Assembly (NCBI RefSeq): GCF_007988945.1
Contig: NZ_BJVC01000004.1
Location: 186,001-250,000 of the forward strand
DNA length: 64,000 nt
From: Swaminathania salitolerans
GTDB lineage: Bacteria > Pseudomonadota > Alphaproteobacteria > Acetobacterales > Acetobacteraceae
Direction: 5' to 3'
The position numbers and the translations under genes are program-made. Below, piece after piece: positions 16,946-24,906 of the stretch; positions within the stretch are counted from its first letter, which is position 1, and every line of letters begins with the position of its first letter. The notes under the pieces are model-generated. The model saw only the letters and a list, made by a program, of their open reading frames with translations. It was not told where the DNA came from and made no database searches.

Positions 16946-17876
16946 GGTCTTGCTGGCCGATATGATGCGTGCCACGGGCGCGGGCGCGCTCCTCCTGGTC
17001 CTGACGCGCGGCATAGCGTGCGCGCTGTGCGTCCGTCCGCTCGGAAGCGCAGGCAGGGCACTGGACACCGTCGATAAAGAGTTCCGAGGTCTTGTCATCG
17101 GCCGAAACGGGCCGACGGCAGGCATGACACAGGGCGTAGGCACCCGGCTCGAGACCGTGACCGACCGTCACGCGCTGGTCGAAAACGAAACACTCCCCCT
17201 CCCAGAGGCTCTCGGTTTGAGGAATCTCCTCGAGATATTTGAGAATGCCTCCCTGGAGATGACACACATCCTCGATCCCTTCGGACAGGGCAAAGGCGGT
17301 GGATTTCTCGCACCGTATGCCACCCGTGCAGAACATGGCGATCCTGGGTTTGCGTCCCTCGGCTTCCAGCGCGGCACGACGGGCGCGGAACCATGCGGGG
17401 AACTCGCGGAAGCTCCTGATGTCGGGATCGATGGCCCCCCTGAACGTTCCGACCGCCACCTCGTAGTCGTTGCGTGTGTCGATCAGGATCGTGTCGGGAT
17501 CCGAGATGAGGGCGTTCCATTCTGCCGCGGGCACATATCGGCCCACTCCGGCGAGCGGATCGATATCGGGCTGTCCCATCGTGACGATTTCGCGCTTGAG
17601 CCGGACCTTCATGCGGTTGAACGGCATGGTCTCGCTCCAGGAGCGCTTCCATTCGAGCGTCGCGCAGCCCGGGAGGCTGCGCAGATGGGCGAGTATTGCG
17701 TCGATTCCCTGTTCGGTGCCGGCGATGGTTCCATTGAGCCCCTCACGGGCCAGAAGGAGCGTGCCTCTGATGTCATGCTTCAGGCACAGGGCGAGAAGGG
17801 GCGCGCGCAGCGCCTGCGGATCGGCGAAAGGGGTGAAGCGGTAGAGGGCGGCGATGCAGATGGGGGGCGGCGCCAT
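16935..17876 (-). CDS. trhO: tRNA uridine(34) hydroxylase, rhodanese domain
   Basis: TrhO (YceA) hydroxylates uridine 34 of certain tRNAs to 5-hydroxyuridine using oxygen, the first step to cmo5U/mo5U wobble bases. From ATG 17876 the protein has 313 residues. It has the N-terminal domain with R-E-G-L-N-G-T-I-A-G, then a rhodanese domain with I-D-T-R-N-D-Y-E and the active-site loop M-F-C-T-G-G-I-R-C-E-K-S (C183). A cysteine-containing tail follows (A-L-C-H-A-C and C-P-A-C). The family match is very strong. The 3' end merges into a 15-bp repeat array. It is a monocistronic gene facing away from the Hint-protein gene. Confidence 0.95.
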   Translation of the reverse strand: MAPPPICIAALYRFTPFADPQALRAPLLALCLKHDIRGTLLLAREGLNGTIAGTEQGIDAILAHLRSLPGCATLEWKRSWSETMPFNRMKVRLKREIVTMGQPDIDPLAGVGRYVPAAEWNALISDPDTILIDTRNDYEVAVGTFRGAIDPDIRSFREFPAWFRARRAALEAEGRKPRIAMFCTGGIRCEKSTAFALSEGIEDVCHLQGGILKYLEEIPQTESLWEGECFVFDQRVTVGHGLEPGAYALCHACRRPVSADDKTSELFIDGVQCPACASERTDAQRARYAARQDQEERARARGTHHIGQQDPHR

Positions 17877-18300
17877 GATCGATAATCCCGACAGACAGAA
17901 GACGAAACGAGAGCGGGGTCCGTCCGGGTGAGAGGATGCGAACGCTGGACCGGGCCCAGGGCGCGTCTTAGCGCAGGTTCCCCCCGTGAAGCCAATGACG
18001 TTCCCGACCGGGATCACTCTGGCAGGGATTCGGGGGAGACGACTCCACGTTCCTGCAGCGGAGAACAGGGGGCGCTGTCGGGCCATCAACGATGGGGAGA
18101 TCTTATCGCGCGGATGAGAAAAGGTCAGGAAGTCATCAATAAATCACTAAAAAATGGATTAATTTTAACGGGGTTTATCGATGGAATTTTAATCCTGATG
18201 AAAAATTACGATTCATAACTATATTTAACGCTTCTCTTGCATGTTTTGTCACTATCAGCGGGAGATCGATCACGCTTCGGCAAGGCGTGCAGGGAGGCGA
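17877..18300. other. 424-base gap, AT-rich toward the Hint-protein gene
   Basis: Bases about 18110-18240 are strikingly AT-rich for this genome (runs such as ttaattttaa, ggaattttaatc and aactatatttaa). They lie upstream of the Hint-protein gene and probably hold its promoter or an H-NS-like silencer target. I found no -35/-10 pair good enough to place and no gene. Confidence 0.55.
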
Positions 18301-20541
18301 ATGATGGCAGTAACGTCACAGGCTGTTTTGACCGGGGGAAGCTGGACCGCATCGAGCGTGAGCGGCATCACCTATTATGTCAGCGGGTCCGTCTCCGCCT
18401 ACGGGGTGACGACCCTGTCTTCCATCGGCTCCCTGACCGTCACGAGCGGTGCCACCGTATCGGGTGTCATGATTTCCGGCGGTGTCCCGTCCGTCTATAT
18501 CCGGAGCGGCGGTGTCATGACGAGCTCCTACGAGCTCAACGGCTACACCTATGTTTCTGCCGGCGGCATCCTGTCCGGGAATACGCTCAATTCCGATGAG
18601 GTCTATCTCTACGCCGGTGCCAGCTCGGTCGATGACACCTACGTCAATAGCGGTGCGGGGGTCGATGGCTACGCACGGCTCTTCGTTTCATCGGGAGCGA
18701 GCCTCCAGGGCGCGACACTGAAAGACGGCGCGACGGGCGGCCTCAGTGCCATCGTCTCGTCAGGTGCGTCCGTATCGGGGCTTACGCTGGGCTCGGGCGG
18801 CACCGCCATCGTAAGTTCGGGTGCCTCGATCGCCGGTATCAATACAGGGGCAGGCAGTGTCCTTTCACTGGGCGCGGCCTATGGAAGCGGCACGGCTGCC
18901 CTGCCCCCGAACAGTCAGGGCAGCGTCGTGCTGACCGGCGGCGCCTGGACGGCGTCGAGCATCAGCGGGATCACCTATTATATCAGCGGGTCCGTCTCCG
19001 CTTCGGGCAAGGTCGTGCTTTCGAATATCGGCAGTCTGACCGTCTCGAGCGGGGCCGTTGTCTCGGGCGCCGTCATCTCGGGAACGACGACGCCATCGAT
19101 CTATATTTCCTCGGGCGGGACGATGACCTCGTCGCTCGACGTGAACGGTTATCTCTATGTTTCGGCCGGCGGGACGCTCTCGGCCAATGTGCTCAATTCG
19201 AACGTCGTCTATCTGTATTCCGGCGCCCATTCGATCGGAGACAGCTATGTCAATAGCGGGACCTATGCCGATGGCTATTCGGATGCGATCGTCTATCCGG
19301 GTGCCACGCTGACGTCTCCCTATATCGGTTCGGCTTCGAATGGGGGATTCACCGTTACGGTTTCCTCCGGGGCGACCGTGAGCGATCCGACCCTCGTAAA
19401 CGGTGGCGGTCGACTCGTGGTATCCGGATCGCTCAGCACCAGCGGCGCTGCCCCCTGCTTTCTCGCCGATACCATGATCGAGATGGAAAATGGCGAGACG
19501 GCTGTTCAGGATATCAGGATCGGTGACGTGGTCGTCGCGTATGTCGATGGCGCGCGCGTGGCACGGCCGGTCATCTGGGCCGGGTGGACGCAGGCCGTCA
19601 TCCGCTCCGACCTGCCGGACGATCTCGCAGGTTATCCGGTCCGTATCCTGAAAGATGCGCTGGGAGAGAATCGTCCGTACAAGGATCTGCTGGTCACGGC
19701 GGAACATTGTCTCTTTGTCGAGGGCGCGTTCGTACCCGTCCGGATGCTCGTCAATGGACGTTCCGTTTTCTACGACCGCAGTTTCTCCGGATATGTCTAT
19801 TATCATATCGAGACGGATGACCATTCCGTCATCATGGCCGATGGCGTTCTGACAGAGAGTTTCCTCGATACGGGGCACAGGGGCAGCTTCCGTCAGGAAG
19901 GGGATATCGTCGCTTTCGGGGGCCGCAGGCAGAACTGGCAGACGCATGGCGCCGCATCGCTCCGGACCGACCGGGCATTCGTCGAGCCGATCCATGCATC
20001 GATCGTATCGCGGCTGCCGGACGATGCGCCGCCGCGCTATGTCGCCTCGGCCGCCGGGGATGCCCCCCGGGACGAAGGAAGCCCCAGCGCGGCCGAGACG
20101 GCCAGTGTCGCCACGGCCAGTGTCGCCATCGTGACCGATACGGGTCAGTGGATCGCGCGCAGGCGTGTGACGAACGGGCAGCACGTCTTTTCGATACCCG
20201 CCGATGCCCAGACGCTGCGTATCGTCTCGCAGAGCGCGCGTCCGAGCGATGCCGTTGCGCCGTTCATCGACGACCGGCGCGATCTCGGGGTGCTGGTCAA
20301 CGCCATTCGTCTTTTCGAAGCCGAGGAGATGGAGGAGCTGGGCGAATTCCGTACCGCGGAAACGCTCGAGGGCTGGAATGCGCGGGAGGAATGCGGTCGA
20401 CGCTGGACGCGCGGGAACGCGCTCATCCATCTTCCCGACCGGCAACCCGGACGCCCGGCCATTCTCTCGATAGAGATCTCCGCCTTCGCACCGCGACCCG
20501 AGCGGGTCGGTGCCGTCGTACCGACGCGTATCGCGGGATAA
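18301..20541 (+). CDS. Surface-type protein with duplicated passenger and Hint domain
   Basis: The protein has 746 residues from ATG 18301; ATG 18304 is equally possible, with GGGAGG upstream. Residues about 8-380 are Ser/Gly/Val/Thr-rich, beta-solenoid-like, and consist of two copies spaced exactly 201 residues apart. A Hint_2 domain starts at C386 (P-C-F-L-A-D-T-M-I-E-M) and includes the block T466-A-E-H469. In Hint folds these are the nucleophile and the histidine that drive N-S acyl shift and self-cleavage. A C-terminal module with D-D-R-R-D-L-G-V-L-V-N-A-I follows, common in related acetic acid bacterial proteins. No Sec signal is visible, so secretion, if any, would be by type I or another route. 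Function is unknown; adhesion or autoprocessing are inferences. Confidence 0.8.
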   Translation: MMAVTSQAVLTGGSWTASSVSGITYYVSGSVSAYGVTTLSSIGSLTVTSGATVSGVMISGGVPSVYIRSGGVMTSSYELNGYTYVSAGGILSGNTLNSDEVYLYAGASSVDDTYVNSGAGVDGYARLFVSSGASLQGATLKDGATGGLSAIVSSGASVSGLTLGSGGTAIVSSGASIAGINTGAGSVLSLGAAYGSGTAALPPNSQGSVVLTGGAWTASSISGITYYISGSVSASGKVVLSNIGSLTVSSGAVVSGAVISGTTTPSIYISSGGTMTSSLDVNGYLYVSAGGTLSANVLNSNVVYLYSGAHSIGDSYVNSGTYADGYSDAIVYPGATLTSPYIGSASNGGFTVTVSSGATVSDPTLVNGGGRLVVSGSLSTSGAAPCFLADTMIEMENGETAVQDIRIGDVVVAYVDGARVARPVIWAGWTQAVIRSDLPDDLAGYPVRILKDALGENRPYKDLLVTAEHCLFVEGAFVPVRMLVNGRSVFYDRSFSGYVYYHIETDDHSVIMADGVLTESFLDTGHRGSFRQEGDIVAFGGRRQNWQTHGAASLRTDRAFVEPIHASIVSRLPDDAPPRYVASAAGDAPRDEGSPSAAETASVATASVAIVTDTGQWIARRRVTNGQHVFSIPADAQTLRIVSQSARPSDAVAPFIDDRRDLGVLVNAIRLFEAEEMEELGEFRTAETLEGWNAREECGRRWTRGNALIHLPDRQPGRPAILSIEISAFAPRPERVGAVVPTRIAG
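18331..19440 (+). repeat. Two-copy 603-bp duplication in the passenger
   Basis: The segment starting at 18331 (T-G-G-S-W-T-A-S-S-V-S-G-I-T-Y-Y) recurs at 18934 (T-G-G-A-W-T-A-S-S-I-S-G-I-T-Y-Y), an offset of 603 bases. Similarity continues through V-S-A-G-G-x-L-S, L-N-S and V-Y-L-Y. The copies have diverged by many substitutions, so the duplication is old and probably kept by selection. Confidence 0.85.
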
Positions 20542-20896
20542 CGGTCGCCGGATGGGCCATCCGTGATACGGAGGGTCCGGCTTGCGGATCGTTGTCCGCG
20601 CCCTCGTCTCAGGTCGGGTCGTTCTTGCGCCCTTCCTTCTACCGTTGCCCGAGCTTTCCTTGTTTGCTTTCCTTGTTCGCATCGATCCGGAGGGATGTAT
20701 CCGGGGGCAGTAACGCCTCTCGCGGGGGCCCTGGTGATGCCGGGTCTGCCCCGCATTCATGGCGCGCCACGGCTGTTTGAACGATGCCGTCAAAACAGTC
20801 TCTTGATCCTGAGCAGGATTTCAGGAAACTCGGCTCGCCCTGAGCCCCGATATCTGTCACGGATTGCGGGCGGCGAGGCGAGAGGAGATTTCGATC
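20542..20896. other. 355-base gap without a recognisable gene
   Basis: The gap follows the Hint-protein gene and precedes the aldose epimerase. Open frames run through it in several phases but give low-quality, proline/arginine-rich translations with no start signals. Short T-rich stretches near 20630-20690 (cttccttct, tttccttgtttgctttcc) are not preceded by a hairpin. The epimerase promoter is probably near 20800. Confidence 0.45.
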
Positions 20897-21787
20897 ATGG
20901 CGTCTGAGAGTCACACCTTCGGCAATGAAGGCTATACTGCCCGCGTCACAGCGCTCGGTGCCGAACTCTGCTCCTTGCGCGATCGGACAGGTCGGGAGCT
21001 CATCTGGACCGGTGGCGCGTGGCCGCGTCATTCTCCCGTGCTCTTTCCCATCATCGGCAGGGTGCACGATAACCATGCCTTGATCGACGGTCTCGATTAT
21101 ACGCTGACCCAGCACGGTTTCGCCCGTGACAGGGTGTTTCGCTGGGCCGAGCGGAGCGAGACGGGATGCACGCTCGTGCTCGAGGACGATCCGACCAGTC
21201 GAGCGCTCTTTCCTTTCGCTTTCCGGCTCACCCTGCGTTACGCGCTGGACGAGACGGGACTTCATGTCAGCTACGATCTGACCAATCCCGATACGCGCGG
21301 AACGCTTCATGCCTCTCTGGGGGCGCATCCCGCTTTCGTGTGGCCCTTCGTCCCGGATACGGCCAAGACCGATTACATTCTTCGTTTCGAGAAGGAGGAG
21401 CACGCGCCCCTGGCGCGGCTCGAGGCGGGACTTATCGTGGACTGGTCGCGGCCGAATCCCGTGAAGGGGCGGGAGCTGGCGCTGAATGACGGTCTCTTCG
21501 AGGAGGATGCGCTCATTTTCATGCATCCGCAGAGCCGGAAGCTCCTGTTCGGCGCAGATCGGGGAGACGGACTTGCTTTCGCATGGCACGGTTTCGAACA
21601 GCTGGGCGTCTGGATGAAACCGGGATCGGATTTCCTCTGCCTCGAACCGTGGCAGGGCTATGCCAGCCCCGCGGCTTTCACCGGTCCGTTCGAGGAGAAG
21701 CCGGGCCTGCTCCATCTGGCGCCGGGCACGTCCTGGCAGGCAGGATGGTCCGCCGGTCTCGTCGCGGGGAAGACGCTGTCATCGTAA
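20897..21787 (+). CDS. Aldose 1-epimerase family protein
   Basis: Proteins of this family (galactose mutarotase-like fold, YeaD/LacX-related) interconvert sugar anomers in the cytosol. The start at ATG 20897 has AGGAG nine bases before it and gives 296 residues. Supporting segments are G-A-E-L-C-S-L-R-D-R, W-P-R-H-S-P-V-L-F-P-I-I-G-R-V, the Q-H-G-F-A-R-D motif with the catalytic-type histidine, L-G-A-H-P-A-F and W-M-K-P-G-S-D-F-L-C-L-E-P-W-Q-G-Y, where the catalytic glutamate usually lies. The P-E-P-W type ending places it in the LacX-like subgroup. The substrate is not known. It precedes the S1/P1 nuclease by 69 bases. Confidence 0.9.
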   Translation: MASESHTFGNEGYTARVTALGAELCSLRDRTGRELIWTGGAWPRHSPVLFPIIGRVHDNHALIDGLDYTLTQHGFARDRVFRWAERSETGCTLVLEDDPTSRALFPFAFRLTLRYALDETGLHVSYDLTNPDTRGTLHASLGAHPAFVWPFVPDTAKTDYILRFEKEEHAPLARLEAGLIVDWSRPNPVKGRELALNDGLFEEDALIFMHPQSRKLLFGADRGDGLAFAWHGFEQLGVWMKPGSDFLCLEPWQGYASPAAFTGPFEEKPGLLHLAPGTSWQAGWSAGLVAGKTLSS

Positions 21788-21856
21788 CATCTCTTGCATG
21801 CCGGGCCGCAGGGTGAGACGTGTCGGTTTCTCCCCCATGGAACGTTTCGAGGTCCG

Positions 21857-22852
21857 ATGTCCGCGCTTTTCTTCCGATCCAGGCGTCTGTCCGGTGCCTT
21901 CATGGCACTCTCCTCCATCGGCCTGCTAGCGATGACGCCGCGCGAGGCGTTCGCCTGGGGGCCGTACGGCCATGCGATCGTGGCCGATATCGCGCAAAGC
22001 CGTCTCTCTCCCGAAGCCACGCACTCTGTGCAGGCGCTTCTCGCTCTCGAGCATTACCGGACGCTCGACCGGGTGGCCTCCTGGCCCGATACGATCGGGC
22101 ATGTGCCGGTGGCGAAAGGCGGGCTGCCCCAGACGCTCCCCTGGCATTATGTCGATACCGACGTCGCTTTTTCGACCTATGACAAGGCGCGGGACTGTGC
22201 GGACGATATCTGCGTGACCGAGAAACTGCCCGAAATGGCGCATGTTCTGGCCGACCGGTCCGCTCCGGAGGCGAAACGGCTCGCTGCGCTCAAATGGATC
22301 GTGCATCTCGCAGGGGATCTTCATCAGCCGCTCCATGCCGCGGAGCGCGATCACGACAAGGGCGGCAATGCCGTAAAGGTCTCTTTCTTCGGCGATGACC
22401 GGAACGGTCACGAGAACCTGCATTCCCTGTGGGATGAGGGAATCATGGACCGGGCCCGTCATCTCGTGGTCGGGCCGCATTATACCATCGATTTCGCCCG
22501 CGCGCGTGCGGAGGCGGAGCGTCTCGACGCACAGATCACGCCCGGACAGGCAGCCTACTGGTCCTCCGGTCTGACGGAGGATCCGGGACGGGGGGCAGTC
22601 CGTGATGCGGTCGTGACCTGGACCAATGAAAGCCACGGTCTGGCCCGGACCGTGGCCTATGGGCTCCTGCCGGAAGGTGCGGGATCGGACGGCGCGGGGT
22701 CGCAAGGGCGCGAATTGTCTCTCGGAGAGACCTATAGCGACCGGACGCTCCCGGTTATCGAGACACGGCTCGAACAGGCGGGGGTGCGTCTCGCTGCCCT
22801 TCTCAACCGCGTGTTTTCGAAGCCCGGCCCGGTTTCCGGCCCGACCCCCTGA
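21857..22852 (+). CDS. Secreted S1/P1-type nuclease
   Basis: S1/P1 nucleases are three-zinc enzymes that cut single-stranded nucleic acids and 3'-nucleotides outside the cytosol. From ATG 21857 the 331-residue precursor has a signal peptide ending A-F-A, and the mature chain would start with tryptophan (W34-G-P-Y-G-H39). This fits the family, whose N-terminal Trp itself binds zinc. Further ligands are visible in S-W-P-D, W-H-Y-V-D, H-L-A-G-D-L-H-Q-P-L-H and G-G-N-A-V-K-V-S, H-E-N-L-H-S-L-W-D. All zinc residues appear present, so the enzyme is probably active. The role may be phosphate or nucleotide scavenging. Confidence 0.93.
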   Translation: MSALFFRSRRLSGAFMALSSIGLLAMTPREAFAWGPYGHAIVADIAQSRLSPEATHSVQALLALEHYRTLDRVASWPDTIGHVPVAKGGLPQTLPWHYVDTDVAFSTYDKARDCADDICVTEKLPEMAHVLADRSAPEAKRLAALKWIVHLAGDLHQPLHAAERDHDKGGNAVKVSFFGDDRNGHENLHSLWDEGIMDRARHLVVGPHYTIDFARARAEAERLDAQITPGQAAYWSSGLTEDPGRGAVRDAVVTWTNESHGLARTVAYGLLPEGAGSDGAGSQGRELSLGETYSDRTLPVIETRLEQAGVRLAALLNRVFSKPGPVSGPTP

Positions 22853-22924
22853 TCGAGGCGTTTTCCCCGGGGGGCGTTCGCGGCTCCGGCTCCCCGATAG
22901 CTGCCCGGGCACGCCGGATCGTTA

Positions 22925-23872
22925 TCAGCGCACCCAGATCTGCCCTGCGCTGAACGAAACCCATATGTCGTGCTGGGCGAACCAGTCGGCGCCGAGCAGC
23001 ATATCGGCGCTGTCGCGCAGATCGGAGACCGTGAGGACGGGATCCTTCCAGACGGGGTTTCCCGTGCCGGTATCCGGCCCCGCCTTCGAGGTGCGAAGAT
23101 GCAGGGCGTGGAATTCATGCCAGTGATACCAGCGGGCATTCAGATCGACCCCGCTCGTGACGCCACCGGGATCGCGCGCCAGAACGGCATCGGTTATGCC
23201 CATGGCATTGGCGAAGCGGCGTGCGAGGATATGCGAGCGCGCACCGCTATCGAGAAGAGCCACCCCATCATGGCCGTCGAGCGTGAAGGCAACCGTCAGG
23301 CGCGTTCCCTCACGACGTGTCGCCAGGGCCGTATATCCGGCGGGCCAGGCGGGAGAAGCCGTGCAGCGGTCTCCCGGGGGCGCGGGTTTCCAGAGACGGA
23401 GCCGCCCATGGGGCACGTCGAATTCCACATCGTAGCGATGGAGGAGATCCACCCCCATGAGCCCGGCGATCGGGGGTGTCAGAGACGGGACACCGGGCAA
23501 TCCGCCCAGGGGGATCGCCCGGGATCCCATGGGCACGGGGCCGAGGGCGAGTGCCTGCACGCGCATGTTCGGCGCGAGCTGGCCGCGCCCGTTCGGCCCC
23601 TGGATGACCGTGGCGTGGTCGGGATCCGGCGTCAGATGCAGGGCGCCTGCCGCTTCGGGCGTGATCAGACTCCCCTCCGAGCCGGTATCGAGAATGAACC
23701 GCGCCTGCCGTCCGTCCAGAACCACCGGTGCGTTGAGAAACAGGGCGTCGTTATGAAGGGGAAGATCGGCCACATGGACCGGGGGCGTACAGGGGCTCGC
23801 ATGCGCGACCGTCCCGTGAAGCAGCACGCCGAGGCAGAAACTGGCAAGCGCAAGGGGGACAGGGCGCGGCAT
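22925..23872 (-). CDS. Secreted retropepsin-like aspartic protease
   Basis: The 315-residue protein has a signal peptide (L-A-L-A-S-F-C-L-G-V-L-L-H-G-T-V-A-H-A) and two aspartic protease half-domains. The first active-site motif is F-I-L-D62-T-G-S-E-G-S-L-I and the second V-A-L-L-D208-S-G-A-R-S-H-I. Two D-T/S-G motifs in one chain are the pepsin/retropepsin-like arrangement seen in bacterial PF13650/PF13975 proteins. It would act in the periplasm; no substrate is known. It ends three bases after xerC stops on the same strand, so its start lies just downstream of xerC and it is probably co-transcribed with it. Confidence 0.82.
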   Translation of the reverse strand: MPRPVPLALASFCLGVLLHGTVAHASPCTPPVHVADLPLHNDALFLNAPVVLDGRQARFILDTGSEGSLITPEAAGALHLTPDPDHATVIQGPNGRGQLAPNMRVQALALGPVPMGSRAIPLGGLPGVPSLTPPIAGLMGVDLLHRYDVEFDVPHGRLRLWKPAPPGDRCTASPAWPAGYTALATRREGTRLTVAFTLDGHDGVALLDSGARSHILARRFANAMGITDAVLARDPGGVTSGVDLNARWYHWHEFHALHLRTSKAGPDTGTGNPVWKDPVLTVSDLRDSADMLLGADWFAQHDIWVSFSAGQIWVR

Positions 23873-23875
23873 CGG

Positions 23876-24850
23876 TCATTTCCTTGCGCGAGGGTGGGCC
23901 TGCCAGACGGCAAGGAGATGGCGTTCATCGGCCAGGGTATAGGCCTGGGTTGTAGAAAGGCTGGCATGGCCGAGGAGTTCCTGAATGGCTCTCAGATCGG
24001 CACCGCCCTCGAGGAGATGCGTCGCGAAGGAATGACGCAGCGCATGGGGGGTGGCGCTCGGATCGAGCCCGCTCTGGTCGCGCCATGTCTGCATGACCCG
24101 GCGCGCCACGGCTGGCTGGAGCCTCTTGCCCCGCAGGCCGACGAAGAGCGGGGCATCGGGTGCGGGGCACGGATGAGCGCGACGCCATGTCTGCAGAATG
24201 GCGAGTACGGCGGGCAGAAGAGGCACGAGGCGCTCCTTGCCGCCTTTTCCCACGACGCGCAGGGTGCCCTCCGATGCCCGGTCGAGATCGCGCAGGTCGA
24301 GGGCGAGAGCCTCGCCGATACGCAGCCCTGCACCGTAGAGCAGGGTGAACAGGGCTTCGTCGCGCAGGGCGCCGAGCGGGTCATGGGCGAGGGCGGCCAT
24401 CTCCGTCGGTGCCGCGCGGGCGATATCGCTGGCGATGGGGCGTGGCAGACGCTTGCGCGTTTTCGGCGGTGTCAGCTGGCGCAGGGCGCTGGCGCTCACC
24501 CCGTGTCGCAAGGAGAGAAACTGGAAAAAGGAGCGCATCGCCGAGACGCGGCGCGCGCGCGACCGGGCCTGGCCGTCGCGCGAGCCTTGCGATCGCTCCG
24601 AGCGCTGCGCGTCATGGGCGAGCCACGCCCGGAAATCGGCTGTCCGCAACGCGGCAAGGGCTGCGAGATCCGGTTCCTGCCCCAGATGCTCCGTCAGGAA
24701 GGCGAGCGCCATGACGACATCGTTGCGATAGGCGGCGATCGTGTTGGGACGCGCCCGCCGCTCGAGACCCAGCCAGTCGAGCCATCCGGACAGGCATTCA
24801 TGCATCTGCATGTCGGGCATCCACTCGGGCATCCGCTCGGGCATCCGCAT
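23876..24850 (-). CDS. xerC: Tyrosine recombinase XerC
   Basis: XerC with XerD resolves chromosome dimers at dif using a tyrosine nucleophile. All catalytic residues of the family are seen in order: Arg in Y-G-A-G-L-R-I-G-E-A-L, Lys in G-K-G-G-K-E-R-L-V-P, H-x-x-R in H-A-L-R-H-S-F-A-T-H-L-L, His in L-L-G-H-A-S-L-S-T-T-Q, and the Tyr of A-Y-T. An N-terminal SAM-like DNA-binding domain precedes them. The start is uncertain: ATG 24850 gives 324 residues, but ATGs at 24844, 24832 and 24820 lie within a 12-bp repeat array coding M-P-E-R-M-P-E-W-M-P. XerC diverges from priA, as in several alphaproteobacteria, which argues for a housekeeping role and not a mobile integrase. Confidence 0.93.
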   Translation of the reverse strand: MRMPERMPEWMPDMQMHECLSGWLDWLGLERRARPNTIAAYRNDVVMALAFLTEHLGQEPDLAALAALRTADFRAWLAHDAQRSERSQGSRDGQARSRARRVSAMRSFFQFLSLRHGVSASALRQLTPPKTRKRLPRPIASDIARAAPTEMAALAHDPLGALRDEALFTLLYGAGLRIGEALALDLRDLDRASEGTLRVVGKGGKERLVPLLPAVLAILQTWRRAHPCPAPDAPLFVGLRGKRLQPAVARRVMQTWRDQSGLDPSATPHALRHSFATHLLEGGADLRAIQELLGHASLSTTQAYTLADERHLLAVWQAHPRARK

Positions 24851-24851
24851 G
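24816..24851 (-). repeat. 12-bp tandem units at the xerC start
   Basis: On the coding strand CGGATGCCCGAG occurs twice, followed by TGGATGCCCGAC. Each unit carries an in-frame ATG, so copy number sets how many alternative start codons xerC has. Confidence 0.8.
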
Positions 24852-24906
24852 ACGAGACGTCCTGTCTCGGGTAAGAACGACGTTCGATAGGAGAAGCGCG
24901 ACGAGC

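Noticed and set aside
23876-24850. Tyrosine recombinase as a sign of a prophage or integrative element
   Set aside because: Next to priA, with a canonical XerC sequence and no phage genes, att repeats or tRNA insertion site nearby; it is the housekeeping enzyme.
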